From the NCBI GenBank assembly GCA_023299895.1, contig JALZWI010000170.1:1-6179 (forward strand): a stretch of 6,179 bases of DNA, given 5' to 3'. The notes below the pieces were generated by a model, which did not search any database, was not told where the DNA came from, and worked only from the letters and a program-made list of their open reading frames with translations. Source of the stretch: Arenicella sp. GTDB taxonomy: Bacteria > Pseudomonadota > Gammaproteobacteria > Arenicellales > Arenicellaceae. Positions within the stretch are counted from its first letter, which is position 1. Each line of letters starts with the position of its first letter. Below are positions 1 through 5,850 of this stretch, piece after piece. Position numbers and translations under genes: made by a program.

Positions 1-1
1 A

Positions 2-85
2 AAAAATATTGATGATGTATTACAGATTGACCATGAAACACGTCAAATTGCGAATCAGGCCTTAAAATCACTCAATAAAAAGTGA
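2..85 (+). CDS. dxr: 1-deoxy-D-xylulose 5-phosphate reductoisomerase, C-terminal end (partial)
   Basis: The window opens inside this gene; only the last 27 codons and the TGA stop (83-85) are visible. The readable tail begins KNIDDVLQID and ends in LNKK. It resembles the C-terminal helix of Dxr (IspC), where an 'i.dVl.vd..aR..A' pattern precedes a short basic end. The known family role is conversion of 1-deoxy-D-xylulose 5-phosphate to 2-C-methyl-D-erythritol 4-phosphate in the cytosolic MEP isoprenoid pathway. No catalytic residue lies in the visible part, so the call rests on the tail pattern and on position: dxr directly precedes rseP in many gammaproteobacteria. The stop is 39 bases before the rseP start, with no terminator between them, so the two are probably co-transcribed. 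Confidence 0.75.
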   Translation, partial: KNIDDVLQIDHETRQIANQALKSLNKK

Positions 86-124
86 TTGGGTTCTTATTAT
101 TTAGGTAAGTGAACAGGTAGATAA

Positions 125-709
125 ATGGGTTTTTTATACAGTGTTATAGGTTTTTTGATTGCCATTGGTGTGCTGGTAGCAGTGCACGAGTTTGGTCACT
201 TCTGGGTTGCCCGTAAACTCGGTGTAAAAGTACTGCGTTATTCAATTGGCTTTGGTAAACCGTTGTGGACCAAAGTTTCTGGTGAAGATAAGATAGAGTA
301 TGTGATAGCTGCTATTCCTCTAGGTGGTTATGTGAAAATGTTGGGTGAAGGTGATCCTGATGCACCGGTTGAGCCGCACGAAGCGCATCGCGCATTTGAT
401 AATCAACCTATCTGGAAACGCACATTGATTGTTGCTGCGGGCCCTGGAATTAACTTCTTATTTGCGATATTGCTGTTCTTGTTACTCGGTATGATGAGTA
501 AAGATGGTTTAATGCCGACCGTTGGCGATATTCCTGTTGATTCGGTTTCAGCTAAAGCAGGGCTGCAAGCGGGCGATCAATTACTATCAATTGATGGTCG
601 TGCAGTTGACTATTTTGGGCAACAGGATTTGTATGTTTTCAATCAAGTGTTGCGTGGTAAAAACATAAAATTAGAGGTGCTCAGTAAAAACAATGCCAAT
701 AAAACATAG
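125..709 (+). CDS. rseP: RseP N-terminal fragment: HExxH, TM1-TM2 and most of PDZ-N
   Basis: This 194-residue open frame starts at ATG 125, with AGG (115-117) seven bases upstream as a modest ribosome binding site, and ends at the amber codon. TM1 spans about residues 4-20 and runs into HEFGH (21-25), the zinc ligands and catalytic glutamate of S2P proteases. IPLGGYVKML (64-73) is the conserved membrane-associated hairpin. TM2 is about 99-124 and carries the conserved GPGINF stretch. A PDZ core follows (AGLQAGDQLLSIDG, about 145-158). The fragment stops before the last strand of PDZ-N, so that domain would lack an edge strand. Without the LDG aspartate of TM3, which supplies the third zinc ligand in this family, the fragment alone should not be a competent protease. 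The reading of the domains is secure; whether this product exists as a stable protein is unknown. Confidence 0.75.
   Translation: MGFLYSVIGFLIAIGVLVAVHEFGHFWVARKLGVKVLRYSIGFGKPLWTKVSGEDKIEYVIAAIPLGGYVKMLGEGDPDAPVEPHEAHRAFDNQPIWKRTLIVAAGPGINFLFAILLFLLLGMMSKDGLMPTVGDIPVDSVSAKAGLQAGDQLLSIDGRAVDYFGQQDLYVFNQVLRGKNIKLEVLSKNNANKT
707..709 (+). other. In-frame amber (TAG) codon inside rseP
   Basis: The codons before it read AAT AAA ACA and those after it ACA TTA GAT GTG, all in the frame that starts at 125. Aligned by hand to E. coli RseP, the site falls in the last strand of PDZ-N (the stretch near RRDVKLDL). One base change from CAG, AAG, GAG, TTG, TGG or TCG would create it; a hydrophobic strand position would fit TTG best, but that is a guess. 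I see no hairpin or selenocysteine- or pyrrolysine-type insertion structure immediately downstream. Confidence 0.9.
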
Positions 710-718
710 ACATTAGAT

Positions 719-1492
719 GTGGCTGATATACCGATCTATAATATTAACCCATCATTTCTAACTAGAACGCTAGGGTTGGTTTCAATTGCACCACAGGCCA
801 CTACAGAGCTTGATCGTGTTTTAGACGACTCTCCTGCGTCAAAAGCAGGTTTGCTAGCAGGGGACGAAGTTGTCGCTATTAATGACGAGGAAATTAATAG
901 TTGGCAGCAAATGGTGCAAATTATTAGTGCATCGCCTGAACGGGCTATAAATGTTTCTGTGCTGCGCGGTGGAGTGCTCAACAAAATAACGGTAACCCCA
1001 GGCTTGGATGAAGTGGCGGGGCAAAAGGTTGGGCGTATAGGCGTTGGGCCGAAAATATTGCCTTATGACAACGCACAAATAGTAAACGTTAATCGATCTT
1101 TGTGGCAATCGGTGAAATATGGAGTTGATCAAACTTGGTTGATGTCTTCTGTAACCGTTCGCATGCTGTGGGAAATGCTTACTTTACAAGTCTCTCATCA
1201 GAATATCAGTGGTCCGATTACGATTGCGCAAGTTGCTGGTCAAGCTATTCAAGTTGGTTTGGATTATTATTTACATATATTGGCGGTCATTAGTATTAGT
1301 CTTGGCGTAATGAATTTGTTGCCAATTCCAATGTTGGATGGTGGTCACTTATTAATGTATGCGGTTGAGGTTGTTGCAGGTAAAAGAGCCTCTGAAAAAG
1401 TTTTTGCAGTTGGTCAACCATTGGGAATTGTATTTCTCGTTTGTTTGATGAGCTTGGCTTTTTATAATGATATTTTTAGGTTATTGAATTAG
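719..1492 (+). CDS. rseP: RseP C-terminal fragment: PDZ-C, TM3 with LDG motif, TM4
   Basis: This frame continues that of the N-terminal fragment after the amber codon and three sense codons. The first possible restart is GTG 719, nine bases past the stop, which would give 257 residues. No convincing Shine-Dalgarno sequence precedes it, so expression would depend on readthrough or on reinitiation after termination. The next in-frame ATG, at 911, would cut away part of PDZ-C. In fragment numbering, PDZ-C lies at about 18-94 (SPASKAGLLAGDEVVAIND at 38-56). The conserved ISGPITIAQVAG is at 163-174, TM3 at about 183-204, LPIPMLDGGH at 201-210 with the zinc-ligand Asp at 207, and TM4 at about 231-250, ending NDIFRLLN. 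These match the C-terminal half of E. coli RseP. The natural end is TAG at 1490-1492. Confidence 0.75.
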   Translation: MADIPIYNINPSFLTRTLGLVSIAPQATTELDRVLDDSPASKAGLLAGDEVVAINDEEINSWQQMVQIISASPERAINVSVLRGGVLNKITVTPGLDEVAGQKVGRIGVGPKILPYDNAQIVNVNRSLWQSVKYGVDQTWLMSSVTVRMLWEMLTLQVSHQNISGPITIAQVAGQAIQVGLDYYLHILAVISISLGVMNLLPIPMLDGGHLLMYAVEVVAGKRASEKVFAVGQPLGIVFLVCLMSLAFYNDIFRLLN

Positions 1493-1503
1493 AATCTACC
1501 TTG

Positions 1504-1535
1504 TTTTTAAAAGTGCTAATATTAGCTTTTAAAAA
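1504..1535. repeat. AT-rich inverted repeat after rseP, possible weak terminator
   Basis: The arms TTTTTAAAAG (1504-1513) and CTTTTAAAAA (1526-1535) are perfectly complementary around a 12-base loop. The loop itself contains CTAAT/ATTAG and could extend the stem past a two-base bulge. The hairpin begins 12 bases after the rseP stop, which is the right place for a terminator. However, the stem is almost all A/T and is followed by ACGG rather than a clean T run, so strong intrinsic termination is doubtful. It could instead be attenuating or simply a 3'-end stabilising structure. Confidence 0.35.
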
Positions 1536-1569
1536 CGGTTTATTATTTACCTTAATGTATGCTTTTAGA

Positions 1570-1598
1570 TTGTCTAAATTTACTGCTGCGCTGAAAAT
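1570..1598 (+). promoter_or_regulatory. Weak sigma-70-like promoter candidate upstream of bamA
   Basis: TTGTCT (1570-1575) and GAAAAT (1593-1598) each match the sigma-70 consensus at four of six positions, with a 17-base spacer. Transcription from it would start near 1605, at the edge of the 1607-1626 inverted repeat, leaving a leader of about 85 bases before bamA. In AT-rich DNA such matches arise by chance. The support is mainly that this is the largest gap in the window and that bamA often has its own promoter. No good sigma-E promoter (GAACTT with a suitably spaced TCTGA) was found. Confidence 0.2.
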
Positions 1599-1606
1599 GA
1601 ATTAAT

Positions 1607-1626
1607 ACGTTATTTCACGATAACGT
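1607..1626. repeat. Perfect 7-bp inverted repeat in the bamA leader
   Basis: ACGTTAT (1607-1613) and ATAACGT (1620-1626) form perfect arms around the six-base loop TTCACG. The spacing suits either a dimeric regulator operator or a small RNA hairpin in the bamA leader. It lies just downstream of the weak promoter-like pair and about 65 bases before the bamA start. No known operator is recognised. Confidence 0.35.
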
Positions 1627-1691
1627 CAAAAATATAAGCACAGAACAATTATCAATCATTCAAAAGAATTAAGTTTATTTACTGAGGCACT

Positions 1692-3983
1692 ATGTTTAAA
1701 AAAACGTTTGTTTTAATTTCGTTGTTTGTTTTGGCTTGTATGGCAACAATTGCGGTGGCGCAACAGTCATTTGAAGTGTCTGATATCCAAGTCACCGGTT
1801 TGCAACGTATTTCAGCGGGTACAATTTTTAATTTTCTGCCTGTTAAAGTAGGTGATTCTTATGATCCTGCTGACTCTTCAGAATTGATTCGAGAGCTTTA
1901 TAAGTCTGGTTTTTTTAAAAATATTGAAGTTAGCACACAGGACACTGTATTGATTTTGGATGTTGAAGAGTATCCATCAATTTCAAGTATTAATTTTGAC
2001 GGGAATAAACTGATTAAAGACGATGATTTGCGCGATGCATTGAAATCAAACGATTTTGTTGAAGGCCGTGTTTTTCAACCTAATGTTCTAGAGTCGGTTA
2101 AACAAGAGTTGAAGCGACAGTATTTGAATCAGGGTAAATACAATGCTCAGGTCGACACAGAAGTTATTGAACTGCCGCGCAATCGAGTTGACATTAATAT
2201 TCATGTGCTAGAAGGTGGTACGGCGACGATTAAAAAAATTAATATTGTTGGTAATGAGTACTTTAGCGATAAATTATTATTAGAGCAATTTGAATCTTCT
2301 GAGAAAAATTGGTCATTGAAATTCTGGGATTCTTCTGATCAATATTCACGTGAAAAAATATCCGGAGATTTAGAGACACTTCGAAGTTTTTATCAAAATC
2401 AAGGGTTCTTAGATTTTAGAATTATTTCTAATCAAGTCAGTATCTCGAATCAAAAAGATGGCATATTTTTAACCATTAATATTGAAGAAGGTAAACGTTA
2501 TACTGTTTCTGATTTTGTTTTGAATGGTCGTCTAGTAATCTCAGAAGATGAATTGTTACCTTACGTCTTCATTGCGCCAGGTCGAATTTATTCGCGCCGT
2601 GCTGTTGATACAACAGTAGAGTATGTAACCGCACGTCTAGCAGAAGAAGGCTATTCTTATGCTGAAGTTGTGCCCGTTCCAGATGTTGATGCTGAAGAAA
2701 ATACAGTTAGTTTTTCGATTAATATTAAGCCTGGCCGGCGTGTCTATGTACGTCGAATAGATGTGGTGGGTAATCGTCTTACTAACGATGAAGTTATTCG
2801 CCGTGAATTGAGGCAAGCCGAAGGGAGTGCTTTTTCACCTAGTAGAGTTGAACGTTCTAAGGTTCGTTTACAACGTCTTAGTTTTTTTGATCAAGTTGAA
2901 ATTGAAACCGTGCCAGTTGCAGGCCGTGATGATCAGGTCGATTTAGAAGTAAAAGTGTTGGAACGTCCAACTGGTTCTTTCGCATTTGGTTTAGGGTTTT
3001 CAGGTGATGACGGTGCATTGATCCAAGCAAGTATTTCACAGTCTAATTTATTTGGTACTGGTAACTTACTGAACTTTTCCGTGCAGCGCTCTGATATTGT
3101 TGAATCAATTAGTCTTCAATACACCGATCCATACTATACTCGAAGCGGAATTAGCCGTACGATAGGTATAAGTAGTCAGAATATTGATTCAGAGCAAGCT
3201 AATACATCATCTTTCATTACTGAAACAGTTGGTGTGAATGTAAACTACATATTTCCTATTAATGAAAATAATTCTTTTTCATTAGGCGCTGGTTTTGAAA
3301 AACTCGACCTAGAATCAACTATTTTTTCAATACCTGAGGTGGTTGAATTTATTGATCAGTTTCCTGAGAATGATTTGCTGACCTTTACGACTTCTTTTGC
3401 TCATGATACGCGCGACAGTTTGCTGTACCCGACGTCTGGTAAAAACTTACAAGTATCGCTTGAAGCGACGGCACCTGGCAGTGACTTGGAGTATTATCGT
3501 GCTAATATTGACTCGAGTATTTATTTTCCGATCACCACTCGAGCGGCTTTCAAACTTGGTTTAGGAGTCGCTTATGGTGATGGTTTTGGTGACACTGACG
3601 GACTGCCTTTCTTTAAGAATTATTTTGCTGGCGGCTCCTCATCGGTACGTGGTTTTGAAGCCCGATCCTTAGGGCCGTTAGACTCCAGTATAAATCCAAA
3701 CCCTTTTGGTGGCAGTAAACGTGTTTTATTTAATGCTTCTTTGCTTTTGCCTGTTGGCGGTGGTGCGTTAGATAAACGTATAAATTTATTTATTGATGGT
3801 GGTCAAGTTTTTGCTAACGAAGAAGATATTGATTTTGGAGAACTGCGTTACTCTGCAGGTATTGGTTTTAATTGGATATCGCCAGTAGGGCCATTATCGA
3901 TTTCTTATGCTGTGCCATTGAATGAAGAAGATGATGATGAAATTGAGATGTTTCAATTTAGTATTGGGCGTTTATTGCAGTAG
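1692..3983 (+). CDS. bamA: Outer membrane protein assembly factor BamA
   Basis: BamA is the essential outer-membrane insertase that folds beta-barrel proteins with BamB-E. This copy has 763 residues (E. coli has 810). It carries a signal peptide (about 1-23, cut after AVA), five POTRA domains (about 26-91, 94-173, 176-265, 268-347, 350-425) and a 16-strand Omp85 barrel from about 430. Recognisable marks are IVGN (185-188) and VVGN (358-361) in POTRA3 and POTRA5, the RREL stretch with Glu372 matching the BamD-contacting E373 of E. coli, HDTRD (571-575) and the loop-6 VRGF (652-655) that packs inside the barrel. The shorter length is partly due to loss of the long, disulfide-bearing loop that follows VRGF in E. 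coli. The start is ATG 1692 with TGAGG (1683-1687) four bases upstream, a rather tight spacing. The gene follows a 199-base gap after rseP and may have its own promoter. The end (FQFSIGR then LLQ) lacks the usual terminal aromatic residue. Confidence 0.97.
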   Translation: MFKKTFVLISLFVLACMATIAVAQQSFEVSDIQVTGLQRISAGTIFNFLPVKVGDSYDPADSSELIRELYKSGFFKNIEVSTQDTVLILDVEEYPSISSINFDGNKLIKDDDLRDALKSNDFVEGRVFQPNVLESVKQELKRQYLNQGKYNAQVDTEVIELPRNRVDINIHVLEGGTATIKKINIVGNEYFSDKLLLEQFESSEKNWSLKFWDSSDQYSREKISGDLETLRSFYQNQGFLDFRIISNQVSISNQKDGIFLTINIEEGKRYTVSDFVLNGRLVISEDELLPYVFIAPGRIYSRRAVDTTVEYVTARLAEEGYSYAEVVPVPDVDAEENTVSFSINIKPGRRVYVRRIDVVGNRLTNDEVIRRELRQAEGSAFSPSRVERSKVRLQRLSFFDQVEIETVPVAGRDDQVDLEVKVLERPTGSFAFGLGFSGDDGALIQASISQSNLFGTGNLLNFSVQRSDIVESISLQYTDPYYTRSGISRTIGISSQNIDSEQANTSSFITETVGVNVNYIFPINENNSFSLGAGFEKLDLESTIFSIPEVVEFIDQFPENDLLTFTTSFAHDTRDSLLYPTSGKNLQVSLEATAPGSDLEYYRANIDSSIYFPITTRAAFKLGLGVAYGDGFGDTDGLPFFKNYFAGGSSSVRGFEARSLGPLDSSINPNPFGGSKRVLFNASLLLPVGGGALDKRINLFIDGGQVFANEEDIDFGELRYSAGIGFNWISPVGPLSISYAVPLNEEDDDEIEMFQFSIGRLLQ

Positions 3984-4029
3984 TTTTATTGGTTTAGTCT
4001 AACTTAACAATTATCGTAATTTTATATTT

Positions 4030-4034
4030 AAGGT
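4030..4034 (+). promoter_or_regulatory. Ribosome binding site of skp
   Basis: AAGGT, with its last G eight bases before ATG 4042, is a well-spaced Shine-Dalgarno sequence. It fixes the skp start at the ATG that begins the signal peptide. Confidence 0.6.
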
Positions 4035-4041
4035 ATTTAAA

Positions 4042-4545
4042 ATGTTTAAAAAAAGTATTTATATTTTCTTGGCACTTAGTGCGTTGTTGATTTCTAATGT
4101 AAGTTATGCTGAGTTAAAGATTGGCGTTTATAACAATCGGGCAATTTTAGATAATTTGCCGAATGTACAAAAAGAGCTAGATAAGCTCAAAGCTGAGTTT
4201 GAGCCAAGTGAAAAAAAGATTAACGACTTACAAAATAAGTTACTTGCTCTGCAGGAAGATATTGAAAAAAATTCAGGTATTATTAGTGCTACTGATATGC
4301 AGGCTAAGCAATTAGAGTTTCAATCACTGCGCCGTGAATATCAGTTACTGGGTGAGGATACTGAGCGAGTATACAAAGTACGTCAAAATGAAGTGGTTCA
4401 ATCACTCCAGTCATCCATTGACCAAGAAGTGTTGAAATTAGCTAAAGAACAGTCATACGATTTGATTTTACGAACTGGGGTTCTGTATGCCAGTCCAACT
4501 GTTGATATTACTCAAGAAGTATTAAAGCGACTATCCAACCAATAG
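4042..4545 (+). CDS. skp: Periplasmic chaperone Skp (OmpH family)
   Basis: Skp trimers hold unfolded outer-membrane proteins in the periplasm and deliver them to BamA, the product of the preceding gene. The 167-residue precursor starts MFKK and has a hydrophobic core at 6-19. It is probably cut after SYA (21-23), leaving a mature protein of about 144 residues, a normal size. The mature N-terminus (KIGVYNNRAIL, 26-36) matches the family's 'kIavvd...il' strand. A long charged alpha-helical hairpin follows (about 38-125) with heptad-like spacing and many Lys, Glu and Gln; these are the jellyfish tentacles. The segment DLILRTGVLYASPTVDIT (139-156) matches the C-terminal body strands, ending in the helix EVLKRLSNQ. 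It lies 58 bases after bamA with no terminator and 30 bases before fabZ, where lpxD would be expected. The call is by fold pattern and context, since sequence identity in this family is low. Confidence 0.93.
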   Translation: MFKKSIYIFLALSALLISNVSYAELKIGVYNNRAILDNLPNVQKELDKLKAEFEPSEKKINDLQNKLLALQEDIEKNSGIISATDMQAKQLEFQSLRREYQLLGEDTERVYKVRQNEVVQSLQSSIDQEVLKLAKEQSYDLILRTGVLYASPTVDITQEVLKRLSNQ

Positions 4546-4563
4546 AATACAAACTAATAAAAA

Positions 4564-4568
4564 AAGGA
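4564..4568 (+). promoter_or_regulatory. Ribosome binding site supporting the GTG start of fabZ
   Basis: AAGGA, ending seven bases before GTG 4576, is a near-ideal Shine-Dalgarno sequence. It supports this GTG start, since no nearby in-frame ATG would keep the LPHRYPFLL segment. Confidence 0.65.
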
Positions 4569-4575
4569 ATATATT

Positions 4576-5019
4576 GTGGCTTTACTCGATATACATCAAA
4601 TAAAAAATTATCTTCCGCATCGCTACCCATTTTTGCTAATTGATAAAGTGATTAGTGCGACGCCAAATGAAAGTCTTGTTGCTCTAAAGAATGTGACCTA
4701 TAACGAACCTTTCTTTGAGGGTCATTTTCCAAGCCGACCAGTTATGCCTGGTGTGTTGATTGTAGAGGCACTGGCTCAAGCAAGCGCCATTATGGCTGCT
4801 TATGGTTCTGATACAAAAGCGAGTGAGAGCCGTGTATATTACTTTACCGGTATTGATAAAGCTCGTTTTAAGCGCCCTGTTGAACCGGGTGATCAACTTA
4901 TTTTTGAAGTCGAATTATTGCGTCAAATTAAAAATATGTGGAAGTGTAAAGGAGTAGCTAAGGTTGATGGTGGCTTGGTTGCGCAGGCCGAACTGATGTT
5001 TACTTTTAAAGACCTATAA
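4576..5019 (+). CDS. fabZ: (3R)-hydroxyacyl-[acyl-carrier-protein] dehydratase FabZ
   Basis: FabZ removes water from (3R)-hydroxyacyl-ACP to give trans-2-enoyl-ACP in type II fatty acid elongation. It competes with LpxA for hydroxyacyl-ACP, which is why it is commonly clustered with lpx genes. The 147-residue product (E. coli 151) is a single hot-dog domain. The family marks are [11 protein letters not shown] (13-23), [10 protein letters not shown] (43-52) with catalytic His50, [11 protein letters not shown] (58-68) with catalytic Glu64 (E. coli H54 and E68), [15 protein letters not shown], and PGDQL near residue 104. All catalytic and hinge residues are present. Translation starts at GTG 4576 behind a good AAGGA site. 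Gaps of 30 bases to skp and 32 to lpxA imply one transcript. The FEGHFP-type site and lack of extra length favour FabZ over FabA. Confidence 0.97.
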   Translation: MALLDIHQIKNYLPHRYPFLLIDKVISATPNESLVALKNVTYNEPFFEGHFPSRPVMPGVLIVEALAQASAIMAAYGSDTKASESRVYYFTGIDKARFKRPVEPGDQLIFEVELLRQIKNMWKCKGVAKVDGGLVAQAELMFTFKDL

Positions 5020-5051
5020 ACACCGACATAGCAAGGCAAAGTATAAATATA

Positions 5052-5831
5052 ATGGCAACGAATATACATCCTAGTGCAATTATTGAACCTGGAGCAAAAA
5101 TTGGCGAAAACGTCACAATTGGCCCTTTTTCAATTATTGGTAGCGACGTAGAGCTAGGTGATGGTAATAATATTGAGTCACATGTTGTGATTAATGGCCA
5201 CACCACCATTGGTGAAAATAATCATTTTTTCCCTTATTGTGCGATTGGTGGTGAGCCACAGTCTCTTTCTTATAAAGGTGAGCCTACTAAAACGCAAATT
5301 GGTACTAATAACGTCTTTCGTGAAAACATAACAGTGAGCCGAGGTACGGTTGAAGATGAAAGCATTACCTCAATCGGCGATGACAATTTTTTTATGGCAT
5401 ATTGTCATATTGCACATGATTGTCGACTCGGCTCTTCAATTATGTTTGCCAATAGCGTGTGTTTGGCAGGTCATGTGCAAATGGGTGATCACGTTGTCAT
5501 GTCTGGTTATTCACTGGTGCATCAGTTTTGCCGTGTTGGGAGTCATGCTTTTGTTGGGCCAAGCGCAGTTGCTATTCAAGACGTACCACCTTATACCTTA
5601 GCCGCTGGCAATAGAGCTATTACGCACGGTATTAATGTGCGTGGTTTACGACGACGAGGCCTCGACTCGGAAGCTATCACTGATCTGAAACGAGCTTATA
5701 GAATAATTTATCGTTCTGGTTTTACTCTTAAAAATGCTTTGTTGGAAATTGAACAAAAGCAGTTTGCAAGTAAACATGTAAAGTTTTTGACTGAGTATAT
5801 TCAAAACTCTAAACGCGGTGTAATCCGTTAG
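5052..5831 (+). CDS. lpxA: UDP-N-acetylglucosamine O-acyltransferase LpxA
   Basis: LpxA transfers a 3-hydroxyacyl chain from ACP to the 3-OH of UDP-GlcNAc, the first step of lipid A synthesis in the cytosol. The 259 residues (E. coli 262) begin with hexapeptide repeats of a left-handed beta-helix (IHPSAIIEPGAKIGENVTIG onward, to about 185). The C-terminal helical part includes GINVRGLRRRGL (193-204) and ends SKRGVIR. The active-site stretch CHIAHDC (118-124) gives His122 as the catalytic base (E. coli H125); His119, His141 and His157 match H122, H144 and H160. SYKGEPT (73-79) is the conserved substrate loop. Residue Pro170 stands where E. coli has Gly173, the acyl-length ruler, so a chain shorter than C14 may be preferred (inference). 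ATG 5052 has only a distant AAGG (5033-5036) upstream, so initiation may rely on coupling with fabZ. lpxB follows after 19 bases. Confidence 0.97.
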   Translation: MATNIHPSAIIEPGAKIGENVTIGPFSIIGSDVELGDGNNIESHVVINGHTTIGENNHFFPYCAIGGEPQSLSYKGEPTKTQIGTNNVFRENITVSRGTVEDESITSIGDDNFFMAYCHIAHDCRLGSSIMFANSVCLAGHVQMGDHVVMSGYSLVHQFCRVGSHAFVGPSAVAIQDVPPYTLAAGNRAITHGINVRGLRRRGLDSEAITDLKRAYRIIYRSGFTLKNALLEIEQKQFASKHVKFLTEYIQNSKRGVIR

Positions 5832-5850
5832 GGTGTAAAAAACCAATTTT

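Larger units (their letters stand above)
125..1492 (+). pseudogene. rseP: rseP (site-2 intramembrane zinc protease) interrupted by an in-frame amber codon
   Basis: Read through the TAG at 707-709, this frame spans 455 codon positions, close to the 450 residues of E. coli RseP, with homology on both sides and no shift of frame. The full order is TM1 with HEFGH (21-25), the IPLGGYVKML loop (64-73), TM2 with GPGIN (106-110), PDZ-N (about 127-200), PDZ-C (about 216-292), TM3 with LDGGH (Asp at codon 405, matching E. coli D402) and TM4. RseP is the inner-membrane protease that cuts the anti-sigma factor RseA after DegS, and it also removes signal-peptide remnants. The stop falls near the end of PDZ-N. 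As written, no single polypeptide holds both the zinc-binding HExxH and the LDG aspartate. The possible explanations are a recent nonsense mutation, a base-call error, stop readthrough or a functional split. TAG is the real terminator of rseP itself, bamA, skp and lpxA here, so general TAG reassignment is unlikely. Everything else in the frame looks intact, which suggests the change is young or not real. Confidence 0.8.

Noticed and set aside
700..720. A frameshift as the cause of the rseP interruption
   Set aside because: Starts 125 and 719 are in the same frame and homology continues across the stop, so a single in-frame TAG explains the break without any indel.
736..1132. Minus-strand open frames opposite the rseP C-terminal half
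   Set aside because: They mirror a strongly homologous coding region, show no recognisable domain and have no supporting start context; they are shadows.
1643..1664. GAACAA followed by TCAAA upstream of bamA as a sigma-E promoter
   Set aside because: The spacer is about 11 bases instead of about 16 and the boxes match poorly, so it does not qualify.
4004..4028. TTAACA (4004-4009) and TATATT (4023-4028) as a promoter for skp
   Set aside because: Both boxes match five of six consensus bases, but the spacer is only 13 bases, too short for sigma-70, and the start would fall at the skp ribosome site.
4169..4190. Short inverted repeat GAGCT/AGCTC within skp
   Set aside because: The arms are five bases long, inside a coding region rich in Glu-Leu and Lys-Leu codons; this is expected by chance.
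5350..5601. A second plus-strand open frame of 83 codons inside lpxA
   Set aside because: It overlaps the conserved hexapeptide-repeat and active-site part of lpxA in another frame and has no homology I recognise.
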